Position numbers and translations under genes: made by a program
Notes under the pieces: generated by a model
Seen by the model: only the letters and a program-made list of their open reading frames with translations
Databases searched by the model: none
Told to the model about the DNA's origin: nothing
NCBI RefSeq assembly: GCF_001014975.1
Contig: NZ_BBXA01000027.1
Coordinates: 62,001-126,000 of the forward strand
DNA from: Novosphingobium sp. MD-1
Lineage (GTDB): Bacteria; Pseudomonadota; Alphaproteobacteria; Sphingomonadales; Sphingomonadaceae
Length of the DNA: 64,000 nucleotides
Direction: 5' to 3'
Shown: in pieces, positions 35,784 through 44,103 of the stretch
How positions within the stretch are numbered: the first letter of the stretch is position 1
Layout: the number at the start of each line of letters is the position of its first letter

Positions 35784-36167
35784 AAACTTCAATAGACCTT
35801 CGTTCCGCCCCTGCTTTCCCCGGCGCCGCGGGCCGGATGCGGAGACCGGCGGCACGACAAGGAATCCGCGCCGGACAAAAGGCCGACCTTCTTCATTGCA
35901 CTCATCTCTATAGCGAAGAAAAAGCCATAGCGCGAATGGAATCGGCAAAAGAGACCGGATTTCCGGGAACTTTCGTTGATCCGCCGTTTCGGAGGCAATT
36001 TTTCCGATCCCGGAGGCGGTTGCGAATGCTTGCTCTTGGCCAGTGGTTTGGGCAGAAGCACTGTCAATTGCGTGCCGTTTCGGAGGGCGAGCCGGCGCGA
36101 TCACCTGCACGAGTCCTGCCACGACCGGCATTCGCCGTCGTCAGCCTCAATCCGGGAGTAGGCACCG
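35784..36167. other. Long divergent intergenic region (leader of cold-shock gene)
   Basis: These 384 bases lie between the leftward cold-shock gene and the rightward DUF442 gene. An AT-richer stretch near 35900-35960 is the likeliest promoter zone for the cold-shock gene, which would give a long 5' leader as in other cold-shock genes. I found no RNA gene. A 38-codon leftward frame ([13 protein letters not shown]...) exists upstream of the cold-shock gene but has no independent support. Confidence 0.4.
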
Positions 36168-36602
36168 TTGTTCCGCAAGATCGATGATCGCACTTATGCC
36201 AGTCCGCAGATCACGGTGGCGGACGTGGCCGAGGCGAAAGCGCTGGGAATCGCCGTGATCATCAACAACCGTCCCGAGGACGAATCCGACGATCAGACGC
36301 CGGGTGCCGCGATCGAGGCAGCGGCGCGCGAGGCCGGGATCGCCTATCACGCGATCCCCGTGACGCACGCGGGCTTCGCCGCCTGGCAGGTGGAGGCGAT
36401 GCGCAAGGCGCTGGACCAGGCGGGCGACCAGCCAGTGCTCGCCTACTGCCGATCCGGTACGCGCTCCACGCTGCTCTGGGCGCTGGCCGAGGCGGCGGCT
36501 GGCCGCAATCCGTCGCGGATCGCGGCGGGTGCGGCCGGCGCGGGGTATGACATCACGCCGGTTCGCGCGCAGGTCGATATGCTCGCGGCGCAGGCCGGCT
36601 GA
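36168..36602 (+). CDS. TIGR01244/DUF442 protein (Blh phosphatase-like)
   Basis: A 144-residue protein with the dual-specificity-phosphatase fold of the DUF442/TIGR01244 family, often fused to or neighbouring sulfide-detoxifying metallo-beta-lactamases. It starts MFRKIDDRTYASPQIT, has NNRPEDESDDQ near residue 35, and the Cys-loop VLAYCRSGTRSTLLWAL near residue 88, a CX5R-type active site. The start is TTG with GGGAG nine bases upstream. The substrate is unknown. It is followed 16 nt later by a small membrane protein. Confidence 0.8.
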   Translation: MFRKIDDRTYASPQITVADVAEAKALGIAVIINNRPEDESDDQTPGAAIEAAAREAGIAYHAIPVTHAGFAAWQVEAMRKALDQAGDQPVLAYCRSGTRSTLLWALAEAAAGRNPSRIAAGAAGAGYDITPVRAQVDMLAAQAG

Positions 36603-36617
36603 GCCGGGACAGCGATC

Positions 36618-37052
36618 GTGAAAGTGGTGCAGGCGTTTCTTGCCCAACCCGGCGTGCTTCTCGTGCTCAAGACGCTGGCTTCCCTGGTCGGGGTGCTGTT
36701 CGTGGTGCAACTCGCGCGCTGGATGAATCTGGGCGGCGACGTGCGGATTCGCGACGAGGATCACGCGGGCGCGCTGGCCGACGAGGCGATGTGCGGCTTC
36801 GTGCCGGTGGCGGTCGGGCTCGACAAGGCGCGGATTGGCGCGCTGGTGCGCGATGCGCAGGGCAGGGTCATGCTGATTCGCCGCCATGGCAGCCACTTCG
36901 CCGCGCGCCTTCTGGAAAGCCACGCCGGCGTTCGGCTCGACCAGCAGTTCCTGACCGTTTCCACCGGGGACAGTCGTTTCGGCACGATCACGCTCAACCT
37001 TGGTCCCGATGCGCAGGCCTGGGCGGCAAGCCTCCGCCGGCTGGAAGGATAG
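36618..37052 (+). CDS. Hypothetical single-pass membrane protein
   Basis: A 144-residue protein starting GTG. Residues 10-33 form one membrane segment (VLLVLKTLASLVGVLFVVQLA); the rest is soluble and has GALVRDAQGRVMLIRRHGSHFAARLLE, slightly reminiscent of a beta-rich regulatory domain. I do not recognise a family. Its stop is 4 nt before the sterol-desaturase-like gene, so the three genes from 36168 to 37980 form one rightward unit. Confidence 0.7.
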   Translation: MKVVQAFLAQPGVLLVLKTLASLVGVLFVVQLARWMNLGGDVRIRDEDHAGALADEAMCGFVPVAVGLDKARIGALVRDAQGRVMLIRRHGSHFAARLLESHAGVRLDQQFLTVSTGDSRFGTITLNLGPDAQAWAASLRRLEG

Positions 37053-37056
37053 GGCC

Positions 37057-37980
37057 ATGACGCCGGACATCCATCCTTTCGATATCGTGACTTACGCGGT
37101 GCCGTTCTTCATCCTGGCGATGATCGCGGAAATGGCGTGGGCGCGCCGCCGCGCGCCGGAAGCCTATGAACCGCGCGATACCTGGACCTCGCTGGCGCTG
37201 GGGCTGGGCAGCACGGTTGCCGGCGCGCTGACCGCCGGGGTGGTCTATGCCGCCGCGATGTGGCTCTATCAGCATCGCGTGGCCACGGTGCCGTTCGCCT
37301 GGTGGGCCTGGATGGCGTGCTTCGTGCTCGACGATTTCAACTATTACTGGGCGCATCGCACCGGGCATCGCATCCGCTGGTTCTGGGCGAGCCACGTCAA
37401 CCATCACTCGAGTCAGCACTACAACTTGTCCACCGCGCTGCGGCAGACATGGACCGGCTTCGTGGCGCTGTCGTTCGTGTTCCGCATCTGGCCGGCGCTG
37501 CTCGGCTTTCACCCGGCGATGCTGGTGACGGTCGGGGCCGTGAACCTGGTTTACCAGTTCTGGATTCACACCGAGGCGATCGGCCGGATGCCGCGCTGGT
37601 TCGAGGCAGTGTTCAACACGCCGTCGCATCACCGGGTCCACCATGCAACCAACCCGGTCTATCTCGATCGCAACTATGCCGGGGCGCTGATCGTTTGGGA
37701 TCGCCTGTTCCGGACGTTCCAGCCCGAACTGGAGGACGAACGCATCCGCTACGGCATCGTCCGCCAGCTCGGCACGTTCGGCGTGATGTGGTCGGTGTTC
37801 CACGAGTGGGCGGGCATGTTGAAGGACTTCGCGGTTGCGCCGCTGCGCTACAAGCTGGCCTACCTCTTGCGCGAGCCGGGATGGAGCCATGATGGCAGCC
37901 GGGACACGTCCGCCCGCATCCGGGACCGCTGGCGCGAACGGCCGGACGGGGAACGGCCTAGGGCCGTGCGCTTGGATTGA
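37057..37980 (+). CDS. Sterol desaturase family membrane hydroxylase
   Basis: A 307-residue integral membrane diiron enzyme of the fatty acid hydroxylase/sterol desaturase superfamily. The eight-histidine signature is present: HRTGH near residue 105, HVNHHSSQHYN near 120, and HRVHHATN near 195, with a final H in the FHEWAG segment. About four membrane helices are predicted. Such enzymes hydroxylate lipids or carotenoids; the substrate here is unknown. The ATG at 37057 follows the stop of the preceding small protein by 4 nt. Confidence 0.88.
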   Translation: MTPDIHPFDIVTYAVPFFILAMIAEMAWARRRAPEAYEPRDTWTSLALGLGSTVAGALTAGVVYAAAMWLYQHRVATVPFAWWAWMACFVLDDFNYYWAHRTGHRIRWFWASHVNHHSSQHYNLSTALRQTWTGFVALSFVFRIWPALLGFHPAMLVTVGAVNLVYQFWIHTEAIGRMPRWFEAVFNTPSHHRVHHATNPVYLDRNYAGALIVWDRLFRTFQPELEDERIRYGIVRQLGTFGVMWSVFHEWAGMLKDFAVAPLRYKLAYLLREPGWSHDGSRDTSARIRDRWRERPDGERPRAVRLD

Positions 37981-38075
37981 GACCCCATGCGGCGTGGATA
38001 AATGCAGGAGCGAGTGGAGCGACCGAGAATGGGCGACAACCGTCAAGACCCCCTATAAGCCTCTCCATCTTCCCC

Positions 38076-38150
38076 CGTCATGCCAGCGTAGGCTGGCATC
38101 TCTGGCCTCAGGCAATCCGGCATGAGATCCCGGCCTTCGCCGGGATGACG
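38076..38150. repeat. Palindromic intergenic repeat (REP/MITE-like)
   Basis: The element begins CGTCAT and ends ATGACG, and contains two stem-loops: TGCCAGC-GTAG-GCTGGCA at 38081-38098 and TCCCGGC-CTTC-GCCGGGA near 38128-38145. Short palindromes bounded by GTCAT/ATGAC are a common repeat type in alphaproteobacterial genomes. It lies 25 nt downstream of the TetR stop (on its 3' side) and 95 nt after the desaturase stop, so it may also act as a transcription barrier between convergent genes. Confidence 0.65.
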
Positions 38151-38174
38151 GGATTTGATTTTGGGCGACGGGCT

Positions 38175-38786
38175 CTAGATTGAAAGCCCGTCGCGCAGCA
38201 GGTCCGCGGCCACCCCGGCGATGTCCTCCACCGGGCGGCTGGCGTCCCACACGCCGAAGCGCAGGCCCAGGAATACGTTCATGCCCATCAGCGCCCAGGC
38301 CCGCACTTCCTGATCGCCTGCGCGCAGCGTGCCCTGGGCGACGCCATCGTCCAGGCGCGCGGCGATGCGCTGTGCGGTGCCTTCGTAGTGCGCGCGGTAA
38401 CTTTGCGGATCGGCGAACTCCGCCTCGTCGATGATGCGGTAGATTTCCTTGTGCTCGCGCGCGAAGCGCAGGAAGCCTTCCAGCGCCTCCCGCTCGCGCA
38501 CCAGCCCAGTTGCTCCCGCGCTGACGGCCGCGGCCGCGGTGGTGGCGACACGGGCGGACATGTCGCGCACCAGCGCGGTGAAGATCGCGTCCTTCGAATC
38601 GAAATAGGTATAGAAGCTGCCGAGTGCCGTTCCCGCGCGGCGGGTGATCCCGCTGATCGAGGCTTCGTGGAAGCCGCGTTCGCCGAACTCGGCCGCCGCG
38701 GCATCGAGCAGGCGCCGCAGCGTTTCCCGTCCGCGCGCGGTACGCGGAGCCTTGCCGGGGCTCGCCTTTTCCGGATCTACCGACAC
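38175..38786 (-). CDS. TetR-family transcriptional regulator
   Basis: A 203-residue repressor-type protein. The N-terminal helix-turn-helix reads HEASISGITRRAGTALGSFYTYFDSKDAIFTAL at about residues 40-72, split here only as a motif span; the C-terminal domain is helical and would bind a small ligand. The start is a GTG at 38786 after GGGAGAG. It is divergent from a TonB-dependent receptor, and a perfect inverted repeat lies between the two. It probably controls the receptor and itself. Confidence 0.85.
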   Translation of the reverse strand: MSVDPEKASPGKAPRTARGRETLRRLLDAAAAEFGERGFHEASISGITRRAGTALGSFYTYFDSKDAIFTALVRDMSARVATTAAAAVSAGATGLVREREALEGFLRFAREHKEIYRIIDEAEFADPQSYRAHYEGTAQRIAARLDDGVAQGTLRAGDQEVRAWALMGMNVFLGLRFGVWDASRPVEDIAGVAADLLRDGLSI

Positions 38787-38901
38787 CCTGCTCTCCCATC
38801 CGTGGCCGATCGTCCCTCCGATCGCCCGAGCCCGGTCCTTAGTGCCGGGGCTGTTGCGCTTTCGCCACGTCCTATCGATGGATTCGATCCGCCTCAAATG
38901 A

Positions 38902-38925
38902 AAAGTTGAAACATGGTTCAACTTT
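38902..38925. promoter_or_regulatory. Perfect inverted repeat, likely TetR operator
   Basis: AAAGTTGAA (38902-38910) and TTCAACTTT (38917-38925) form a 9-bp perfect inverted repeat with a 6-base spacer, 57 nt before the receptor start. TTGAAA (38906-38911) plus a 17-base spacer and TATCGG (38929-38934) could be the receptor promoter, so the palindrome overlaps its -35 element. Assignment to the adjacent TetR is an inference. Confidence 0.65.
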
Positions 38926-38981
38926 CAATATCGGTTCGGGCAGACGGGCCTTTCATCGGTCCGTGAGAGGGAGCCTGATCC

Positions 38982-41315
38982 ATGAACCGTTTTCGCGTGC
39001 GCGCCCTTGCGGCCGCTACCACCGCGCTTGTTGCGCTGCCCGCCATGCCCGCTTTCGCGCAGGAAGCCGCTGCATCTGAAGCTTCGGCGAATGATTCGGG
39101 CGAAATCGTCGTCGTCGCCCGCAAGCGCGAGGAACGCCTGGTCGACGTGCCCATCGCCATCACCGCCCTGTCCACCGAAGGGCTGGAAAAGGCCGGCGCC
39201 AAGGATCTTTCCGGCGTTCAGGGCGCGATCCCCAACGTGAACATCGTGCAGGGGCGCGGCTCGGCCTCGTCCGCCAATTTCTACATCCGCGGCATCGGCC
39301 AGCCCGATGCGCTGCAGACCTTCGACCCTGCCGTCGGCGTCTATGTCGATGGCGTCTATCTCAGCCGCATCCAGGGCGCGCTGCTCAACCTGTTCGACGT
39401 GCAGCGCGTGGAAGTGCTGCGCGGGCCGCAGGGCTCGCTTTACGGCAAGAACACCATCGGTGGCGCGGTCAACGTGGTGTCGAAGAAGCCTGATCTGGAC
39501 ACGATCCGGGGCGAGGGCGCCTTCACTTATGGCCGCTTCAACGAAGTGACCGCCAAGGGCTATGTCACCGCGCCGCTGGTGACCGACAAGCTCGCGCTGT
39601 CGCTGGCCGGGGTCTATGACAAGCGCGACGGCATCGTCACCGATCCCGCCACCGGCAAGAAGTACAACGATCGCGACAACCTGTCGGGCCGCGCGATTCT
39701 GCGCGCCAAGCCGTCCGACCGGGTCGAGGTGCTGATCTCGGGCGACTACACCCGCCAGCGCAACGCGCTCACGCTGGGGCAGGCCACGGCCAACCTTATC
39801 GGCTTCAATTACAATTCCACGTTCACCAACGTCACGCCGTTCGTCATCGCCACGGCGCCGACGGGCCGATACAACTACACGGCATCCACCAGCTTCAAGA
39901 ACGGCGAAGGCCAGCGGCTCGATCACTGGGGTCTTTCGGGCACGATCAATGTCGATCTGACCGACAACCTCCAGCTCACCTCGATCACCGCTTATCGCAA
40001 GCTGAAGACGAACTTCTACGTCGATATCGATGCCACGGCGGCGGAAGTGGGCGATGTGTTCGTGGGCACGCGCCAGCACCAGTTCAGCCAGGAACTGCAG
40101 CTCAAGCTGGATACCGAAAAGCTGAAGGGCGTGGTCGGGCTCTACTTCCTCGACGAACAGGTCAATTCGCACCAGGAAGCCTATGCCGACAGCTACCTCC
40201 AGTATGTCGGCACGCCGCTGAACTTCCTGCGCACGATCGATGACCGGCAGAACACCAAGAGCTATGCCGCGTTCGGCCAGCTGACCTACAACTTCACCGA
40301 GAAGCTCGCGCTGACGGCGGGCCTGCGCTACACGCACGAGAAGAAGAAGTACTTCCGCACCACGACGGCAACGACCACCAGCCCGGTGTTCCCGGCGATC
40401 CGCATCGTCAGCACGTTCGCGTTCCCCACCAGCCTGCCGGCGCCGTACAACACGCTCGACGAAGTCAGCTATGATGCGTGGACGCCATCGGCCACGCTCA
40501 GCTACAAGCCGACCACCAACACACTGGTCTATGCCTCGGCCAGCCGGGGCTTCAAGTCGGGCGGTTTCAACGGCCGCGTCAACAGCCTGGCCGACGTGAC
40601 GCTGGCGGTGAACGGCACCACGCAGATCGTGCCGACGTTCAAGCCGGAAACGGTGTGGACCTATGAAGCCGGCGCCAAGGGCACGTTCCTGGACGGGCGC
40701 GTCTCGCTGTCGGCGGCGGCGTTCTATTCCGACTACAAGGACTTCCAGGCGCGCGTTGGCGGCGGCAACACCGGCATCAACGGCGGCAGCTTCCCCGTCA
40801 TCAACGCCGGCAAGTTGCGCATCCAGGGCTTCGAGTTCGAAGCGGCGGTGCGCCCGTCTACACCGCTGACGCTGACCGCGTCGGTCGGCTATCTCGATGC
40901 CAAGTACAAGGAGTTCAACGACGGCCGTCGCGCGCCTTCGTTCAGCTGCAACCCCACCGGCACGAAGATCACCTGCAAGCCGGCCTTCGCGCCGCCGCTC
41001 ACCATGCGCATCGGCGCGGACTACCGCATTCCGCTGGGCGAAGCCTCGCTTAGCTTCGGCGGTGATGTCCGTTTCGTCGATAAGCAGTACCTTTCGGTCG
41101 ACAACCGTCCCGGCCTGACCGAGGACGGCTATCTGCTGGGCAATGTCTATGCCCAGCTCGATTACGACCGGTTCTACCTGCGCGGCATGGTCAAGAACGT
41201 GGGCAACGCGCTCTACAAGACCGACGGGCAGGAGTTCAGCTCGGTGGGCAACATCCAGACCGTGTACTACGGCGATCCGCGCACCTGGAATCTCACGCTC
41301 GGCGTGCGCTTCTGA
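38982..41315 (+). CDS. TonB-dependent outer-membrane receptor
   Basis: A 777-residue receptor importing an unidentified substrate through the outer membrane with TonB/ExbBD energy. It has a signal peptide (TTALVALPAMPAFAQ, cleavage near residue 27), a TonB-box-like GEIVVVARKREE near residue 38, a plug domain (GLEKAGAKDLSGVQGAIPNVNI to RGPQGSLYGKNTIGGAVNVVSKKP near 150), and a 22-strand barrel ending in NLTLGVRF with a terminal Phe. The sequence belongs to the large sphingomonad group that handles aromatic or lipid substrates; the ligand cannot be told. It is divergent from the TetR gene. Confidence 0.92.
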   Translation: MNRFRVRALAAATTALVALPAMPAFAQEAAASEASANDSGEIVVVARKREERLVDVPIAITALSTEGLEKAGAKDLSGVQGAIPNVNIVQGRGSASSANFYIRGIGQPDALQTFDPAVGVYVDGVYLSRIQGALLNLFDVQRVEVLRGPQGSLYGKNTIGGAVNVVSKKPDLDTIRGEGAFTYGRFNEVTAKGYVTAPLVTDKLALSLAGVYDKRDGIVTDPATGKKYNDRDNLSGRAILRAKPSDRVEVLISGDYTRQRNALTLGQATANLIGFNYNSTFTNVTPFVIATAPTGRYNYTASTSFKNGEGQRLDHWGLSGTINVDLTDNLQLTSITAYRKLKTNFYVDIDATAAEVGDVFVGTRQHQFSQELQLKLDTEKLKGVVGLYFLDEQVNSHQEAYADSYLQYVGTPLNFLRTIDDRQNTKSYAAFGQLTYNFTEKLALTAGLRYTHEKKKYFRTTTATTTSPVFPAIRIVSTFAFPTSLPAPYNTLDEVSYDAWTPSATLSYKPTTNTLVYASASRGFKSGGFNGRVNSLADVTLAVNGTTQIVPTFKPETVWTYEAGAKGTFLDGRVSLSAAAFYSDYKDFQARVGGGNTGINGGSFPVINAGKLRIQGFEFEAAVRPSTPLTLTASVGYLDAKYKEFNDGRRAPSFSCNPTGTKITCKPAFAPPLTMRIGADYRIPLGEASLSFGGDVRFVDKQYLSVDNRPGLTEDGYLLGNVYAQLDYDRFYLRGMVKNVGNALYKTDGQEFSSVGNIQTVYYGDPRTWNLTLGVRF

Positions 41316-41413
41316 CGCACGCGATCCCCGGCGCCCCTTTCCCCCTCCTCTCCTCCCTCGGCGGAAGGGGCGCCAACGGTGCCGGTGGTTCGCCCGCAAG
41401 CTGGCCCATGCGC

Positions 41414-41449
41414 AAAGGCCGGAAGCAGGTGACCCTGCTTCCGGCCTTT
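41414..41449. terminator. Bidirectional terminator
   Basis: A perfect 16-bp stem (41414-41429 with 41434-41449, loop TGAC) reads AAAGGCCGGAAGCAGG on one side and its complement ending GGCCTTT on the other. It lies between the convergent receptor and wecC genes, about 100 and 25 nt from their stops, and has T-rich 3' ends on both strands. Confidence 0.9.
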
Positions 41450-41474
41450 CCTCTCGGGGAACTGTCGAGCGGTT

Positions 41475-42806
41475 CTAGCTGGCGAGGCGCAGCGATCCGG
41501 CTGCCGGCGCTTCCGCTACCGGCTGATCGGGCCAGATGCCGCGGGTATCATACACCGCCTTGCCGCTGCGTTCGGCCAGCGGCACCACGCGGAACACGTC
41601 GTGATCGACCAGCACGATCAGCACGCCGCAATCCTCCAGCGCGGTGTCGAGGTCGATCAGCGCGGCGCCGGTGTCGGTGAACTCGATCGGCAGGGCGGAG
41701 GCATAGGGTTCGACCACGCTGATGCGATCGCCGAACCGGCGCGCCAGCGTCGCCGCGACATAGCGCGCCGGGCTTTCGCGGAAATCGTCGATGTTGGCCT
41801 TGAAGGCGAGGCCGAGGCAGGCGACCTTCTCGCCCGGATGCGCTTCCAGCAGCGCGGTCGCCTTGGCGATCACGTGGTGCATCTTGCCGTCGTTCACTTC
41901 GCGCGCGGTGCGGATCAGCGGCGTCTGTTCGGGCGCGCCGTGGACGATGAACCACGGGTCCACCGCGATGCAGTGCCCGCCCACGCCCGGGCCGGGCTGC
42001 AGGATGTTGACGCGCGGATGGCGGTTGGCCAGCCGGATCACTTCCCACACGTCCAGCCCCATCTTGTCCGCCACCACCGACAGTTCGTTGGCGAAGGCGA
42101 TGTTGACGTCGCGGTAGGCGTTCTCGACCAGCTTGGTCATTTCGGCCGAACGGGCATCGGTGGTCACGCAGGTGCCGCGTACGAAGCGCTTGTAGAAGGC
42201 CAGAGCCTTGCGCGCGCAGCGCGGGGTGATGCCACCGATCGAACGGTCGTTGTTGGTCAGTTCTTCCAGAATGCGGCCGGGAAGCACGCGTTCGGGGCAA
42301 TAGGAGATCGAAACGTCGGGCGTTTCGCGCGTCAGGCCCGGAAATTTCAGGTCCGGGCGTAGGCCGGCCATCAGATCGCGCATCTTCTCGGTCGTGCCCA
42401 CCGGAGAGGTGGATTCGAGGATGACGGCATCGCCCGCCTTCAGCACGGCGGCCACTTCGGTCGCCGCTGCCAGCACATAGGAGATGTCGGGCGTGTGGTG
42501 CTCGTCCTTCTCGAAGGGCGTGGGCACCGCGATCACGAAGACGTCGGCAGGCTCGATCCGCGTGGCAGCGCGCAGCAGGCCGCGCTGGACCACGCCATGC
42601 ACCAGCCCGTCGAGATCGACTTCCTCGATATGGATTTCGCCGCGGTTGATCGTTTCGACCACGCGCTCCGACACGTCGAGGCCCAGCACCCGGCAGCCCG
42701 CGCGCGCGATGATCGCGGCGGTGGGAAGGCCGATATAGCCCAGTCCGACAACACAGACGTCCGGCTTCACTTCACCGGCTTTGAGGTTACCGGGCTGGTT
42801 CGACAT
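41475..42806 (-). CDS. wecC: UDP-N-acetyl-D-mannosamine dehydrogenase
   Basis: A 443-residue NAD-dependent dehydrogenase that oxidises UDP-ManNAc twice to UDP-ManNAcA for acidic polysaccharide synthesis. It has the Rossmann loop VVGLGYIGLPTA near residue 20, the conserved VENAYRDVNIAFANEL block, the catalytic Cys in GPGVGGHCIAVDPWF near residue 260, and a C-terminal UDP-binding domain. The start at 42806 gives MSNQPGNLKAGE and overlaps the end of wecB by 20 bases, so the two form an operon. Confidence 0.92.
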   Translation of the reverse strand: MSNQPGNLKAGEVKPDVCVVGLGYIGLPTAAIIARAGCRVLGLDVSERVVETINRGEIHIEEVDLDGLVHGVVQRGLLRAATRIEPADVFVIAVPTPFEKDEHHTPDISYVLAAATEVAAVLKAGDAVILESTSPVGTTEKMRDLMAGLRPDLKFPGLTRETPDVSISYCPERVLPGRILEELTNNDRSIGGITPRCARKALAFYKRFVRGTCVTTDARSAEMTKLVENAYRDVNIAFANELSVVADKMGLDVWEVIRLANRHPRVNILQPGPGVGGHCIAVDPWFIVHGAPEQTPLIRTAREVNDGKMHHVIAKATALLEAHPGEKVACLGLAFKANIDDFRESPARYVAATLARRFGDRISVVEPYASALPIEFTDTGAALIDLDTALEDCGVLIVLVDHDVFRVVPLAERSGKAVYDTRGIWPDQPVAEAPAAGSLRLAS

Positions 42807-43917
42807 GTCCCAAAAGCTCCACGATGCGGCGCGATGTCTGCCCATCCCCGAACGGGTTGTGGGCGCGCGCCATGGCCGAATAGGCAGCCTTATCGTCGAG
42901 CAGGGTGAAGATTTCGGAAACGATACGGTCCGCATCGGTTCCAACCAGCTTGGCCGTGCCGGCCGCCACGCCTTCGGGCCGTTCGGTCGTCTCGCGCATG
43001 ACCAGCACCGGCTTGCCCAGCGCGGGCGCTTCCTCCTGCACGCCGCCGCTGTCGGTCAGCATGATCTCGCTGATCGCCAGCAGACGCGCGAAGTGCGGGT
43101 AGTCGAGCGGTTCGATCATGGCCACGTTGGCCAGGCCGGCCAGCGCCGCGTCCATCACCTTGCGCACATTGGGGTTGGGATGGACGGGGAAGATCAGCGC
43201 CACGTCCTCGCGCGCGGCGATGCGGCGGATCGCTTCGGCGATGTTTTCCAGGCCGCCGCCGAAGTTTTCGCGCCGGTGGCTGGTCACGCCGATGATCCGC
43301 TTGCCGGCAAAGCGTGCTTCCAGCTCGCCGAGGCCTGCCGCCAGCGCTGGTTCGGCGCCGATCCGCGCGGTGATCCACTGCAGCGCGTCGATCACGGTGT
43401 TGCCGGTCACATGGACCGTGTCGGCGGGGACGTTCTCGGCATGGAGCGCCGCGGCGGAGGTTTCCGTGGGGGCGAAATGGAGCGCCGCGATCGAACCGAT
43501 GATCTTGCGGTTCACCTCTTCCGGCCAGGGATGGTAGATGTTGTGGCTGCGCAGTCCGGCCTCGATATGCGCCACCGGCAGTTTGCGGTAATAGGCTGCC
43601 AGCGCGCCGGCCATGGCCGTGGCGGTATCGCCCTGGACCACCACCCAGTCCGGCTGTTCGGCGTCCATCACCCGGCCCAGCCCGGTCAGCAGCGCGGCGG
43701 TCAGCCCGTCGAGCGTTTGGTCCGGGCGCATCAGGTCCAGATCGTGATCGGGCACGATCCCCGCGATTTCCAGCACCTGGTCCAGCATGCCCCGGTGCTG
43801 CGCCGAAACGCAGGTCACCACGCGAAAGCGCGCGTCCGCGCGCAGGGCGTGGATTACGGGAAACACCTTGATGGCTTCGGGGCGGGTGCCGAATACGACG
43901 AGGACGGTCTTGGTCAT
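42787..43917 (-). CDS. wecB: UDP-N-acetylglucosamine 2-epimerase (non-hydrolysing)
   Basis: A GT-B-fold enzyme of about 376 residues that interconverts UDP-GlcNAc and UDP-ManNAc, the step before WecC. Marks are VFGTRPEAIKVFPV near the start, VQGDTATAMAGALAA, IEAGLRS, GVTSHRRENFGGGL near residue 212, and the UDP-binding LTDSGGVQEEAPALGKPVL near residue 285. ATG at 43917 is used; a GTG two codons earlier is also possible. It heads the wecB-wecC operon. Confidence 0.93.
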   Translation of the reverse strand: MTKTVLVVFGTRPEAIKVFPVIHALRADARFRVVTCVSAQHRGMLDQVLEIAGIVPDHDLDLMRPDQTLDGLTAALLTGLGRVMDAEQPDWVVVQGDTATAMAGALAAYYRKLPVAHIEAGLRSHNIYHPWPEEVNRKIIGSIAALHFAPTETSAAALHAENVPADTVHVTGNTVIDALQWITARIGAEPALAAGLGELEARFAGKRIIGVTSHRRENFGGGLENIAEAIRRIAAREDVALIFPVHPNPNVRKVMDAALAGLANVAMIEPLDYPHFARLLAISEIMLTDSGGVQEEAPALGKPVLVMRETTERPEGVAAGTAKLVGTDADRIVSEIFTLLDDKAAYSAMARAHNPFGDGQTSRRIVELLGHVEPAR

Positions 43918-44027
43918 CGGCACGCTCTTACCACCCAGTCGTTAAACCCGTGTTATGGGGCCGTCGGTGCGGCAACCGTCTTGCGGTATGAATTGGCGCT
44001 GATCCGCCGGCAAATCGCGCCGGGCCA

Positions 44028-44042
44028 TTAACTACGAAATAA
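44028..44042 (+). promoter_or_regulatory. CtrA-box-like sequence (one mismatch)
   Basis: TTAA (44028-44031), seven bases, then ATAA (44039-44042), one mismatch from the CtrA consensus TTAA-N7-TTAA. It lies in the divergent region between wecB and the TviB-like gene, 62 nt before the latter's start. The match is weak and may be chance. Confidence 0.2.
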
Positions 44043-44103
44043 GAGCCTTGGCCTAAAGCGGGCAAACAGCGGCGTGCGCGCCGCGCGAAGGAAAGGCTTG
44101 CCT

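Noticed and set aside
35789..36067. Short leftward frames upstream of the cold-shock gene
   Set aside because: A possible leader peptide ([13 protein letters not shown]...), but no clear ribosome site, family or coding bias.
38925..41399. An 824-codon frame on the minus strand
   Set aside because: Antisense to the TonB-dependent receptor, which has signal peptide, plug and terminal Phe. No family resemblance in the antisense product.
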